DNA of 64,000 nt from Desulfuromonas sp. (GTDB lineage: Bacteria > Desulfobacterota > Desulfuromonadia > Desulfuromonadales > Geothermobacteraceae). The notes under the pieces are model-generated. The model had not been told where the DNA came from, searched no databases, and saw nothing but the letters and a program-made list of their open reading frames with translations. Made by a program: the position numbers and the translations under genes. Location of the stretch: positions 1-64,000 of the forward strand of contig PKUA01000028.1 of NCBI GenBank assembly GCA_002868905.1, written 5' to 3'. This document shows positions 63,173-64,000 of the stretch, one piece after another. Numbering within the stretch: position 1 is the first letter of the stretch; each line of letters begins with the position of its first letter.

Positions 63173-64000
63173 CTACTCATCGTCAACCTTGAATGCGCCG
63201 ATCTCCCGGCTGAACGCCGCCGTCTGCTCCGTCAACTTCTCCACCACCTGGTCGAGCTCACTGGTACGCAGCGTATTGTTCTCGGCGATTTCGCGAATCT
63301 GGCTGACCGCGGCGACAACCTGCCGTGTCTGCGCAGTCTGTTCGGTCGTTGCGCCATCGATCCGGTCGATCATCTCCCTGACCCGCTCAATACTCATCTG
63401 GATCTGGCGACTCCCCTTGGCCTGCTCTCCGGTCGAGAGCTTGCCGTGGGCGGCGATCTCCTTCATCTCCTCCGAAGCACGTGACAACTGGGTAACCCCT
63501 TCGGACTGCTGGCGGATTGCCGCAGTAATCTGGCCCAGCATTGAAGAGACCTGGTTGATGGAATCGGTGATCTGGCGACTTCCCCGGCTCTGCTCCTGGG
63601 TCGCCCGCACGATACTGCTGACCTGCTGATAGGCCTTCTCCGTGCTGGTTTGGATCATTTCCAGCGCCTGTTCCGCCTCTTCGCTCCGGGCGACCTCTTT
63701 GTGGACCCGTGTCATGTTCTCATGCATGACGGCGACCGCCTCGGTTGTTCCATCCTGCAAATCGGTAATGATGGTTCCGATTTCCCGGGTGGAGACCGCC
63801 GTGCGCTCGGCCAGCCCGCGGATCTCTTCGGCGACGACAGCGAAACCACGTCCATGTTCACCGGCCTGGGCGGCGATGATGGCGGCATTCAGGGCAAGCA
63901 GACTGGTCTGGTTGGCGATGTCGTCGATCACCGTGAGAATTTTGCCGATGTCCTGGGACCGACTGCCGAGAGATTCGATGACCTCACCGGCCCGGTCGAC
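63173..64000 (-). CDS. Methyl-accepting chemotaxis protein, C-terminal part (cut by window edge)
   Basis: 276 codons to the window end; the gene continues outside. The highly conserved hairpin tip [20 protein letters not shown] and [20 protein letters not shown] identify the signalling domain, and flanking heptads form the coiled coil. Such receptors work with CheW/CheA and CheR of the kind at the other end of the window. The sensor and membrane parts are not visible. GTG at 63931 is internal, not the start. Confidence 0.93.
   Translation of the reverse strand, partial: VDRAGEVIESLGSRSQDIGKILTVIDDIANQTSLLALNAAIIAAQAGEHGRGFAVVAEEIRGLAERTAVSTREIGTIITDLQDGTTEAVAVMHENMTRVHKEVARSEEAEQALEMIQTSTEKAYQQVSSIVRATQEQSRGSRQITDSINQVSSMLGQITAAIRQQSEGVTQLSRASEEMKEIAAHGKLSTGEQAKGSRQIQMSIERVREMIDRIDGATTEQTAQTRQVVAAVSQIREIAENNTLRTSELDQVVEKLTEQTAAFSREIGAFKVDDE

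Noticed and set aside
63173-63931. Separate 252-aa methyl-accepting protein starting at GTG 63931
   Set aside because: The frame continues unbroken to the window end with typical receptor sequence, so the gene is cut by the edge.

Overview
The window looks like chromosome of a Desulfuromonadales-type bacterium (Geobacter/Desulfuromonas/Pelobacter relatives). This rests on gene content rather than a marker gene: an hrcA-grpE-dnaK-dnaJ heat-shock cluster with CIRCE, a CarD/CdnL regulator, bacterial GlnRS, a split Mrp/Mbh-like antiporter locus, an octaheme c-type cytochrome, a three-gene ferredoxin-type glutamate synthase, and GC-rich coding DNA with dense short-gap operons. Species cannot be assigned. 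Coding density is high. There are no rRNA or tRNA genes, no CRISPR array and no intact mobile element; the only mobile-element trace is an IS30-type transposase tail.

Layout. 1-2.6 kb: chemotaxis genes (CheW; a CheR methyltransferase with a degenerate receiver and TPRs). 2.6-6.3 kb: glnS, ispF-ispD and carD on the minus strand. 6.3-8.2 kb: a TPR membrane protein and ketopantoate reductase on the plus strand. 8.2-17.6 kb, minus strand: the heat-shock cluster hrcA-grpE-dnaK-dnaJ, followed by an LpoA-like binding protein and a lipoprotein, with hemW and a universal stress protein upstream. 17.6-25.2 kb, minus strand: a ten-gene Mrp/Mbh-like cation/proton antiporter operon in which MrpA is split and three antiporter-like subunits are present. 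25.5-36 kb: a nitrilase-family amidohydrolase, a YadA-like trimeric autotransporter, trxB, comM, a phospholipase-D-type cardiolipin synthase, and a (p)ppGpp-synthetase-domain protein fused to TPRs. 36-40.5 kb: a 57-aa Cys protein, mnmH (tRNA 2-selenouridine synthase), an OsmC protein and a SUMF1-domain lipoprotein. 40.7-44.5 kb: sucA-sucB.

44.5-52 kb is the loosest part of the window. It holds an IS30 remnant, a Pmp3-type 52-aa protein, a TIGR02147 regulator overlapping a beta-propeller lipoprotein, a 5'-truncated hybrid-cluster protein (hcp), an octaheme HAO-family cytochrome, short gene scraps and an interspersed repeat. 52-58.8 kb, minus strand, is a nitrogen-assimilation block: a class II amidotransferase, an FMN glutamate synthase with ferredoxin domains, a fusion of the GltB C-terminal domain with GltD and ferredoxin, and upstream an ammonium transporter with a sigma-54-like promoter. 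59-64 kb: ilvE, a mini J-protein, metX under a SAM-I riboswitch, a cystathionine gamma-synthase-type enzyme, and the 3' end of a methyl-accepting chemotaxis protein cut by the window edge.

No wholly new defence or mobile system is visible. The most unusual items are the split Mrp-like locus with a Lys-to-Asn change in one antiporter subunit, the SucB without a recognisable peripheral subunit-binding domain, the truncated Hcp beside an octaheme cytochrome, the pseudo-receiver CheR, and the RelA/SpoT-TPR protein.
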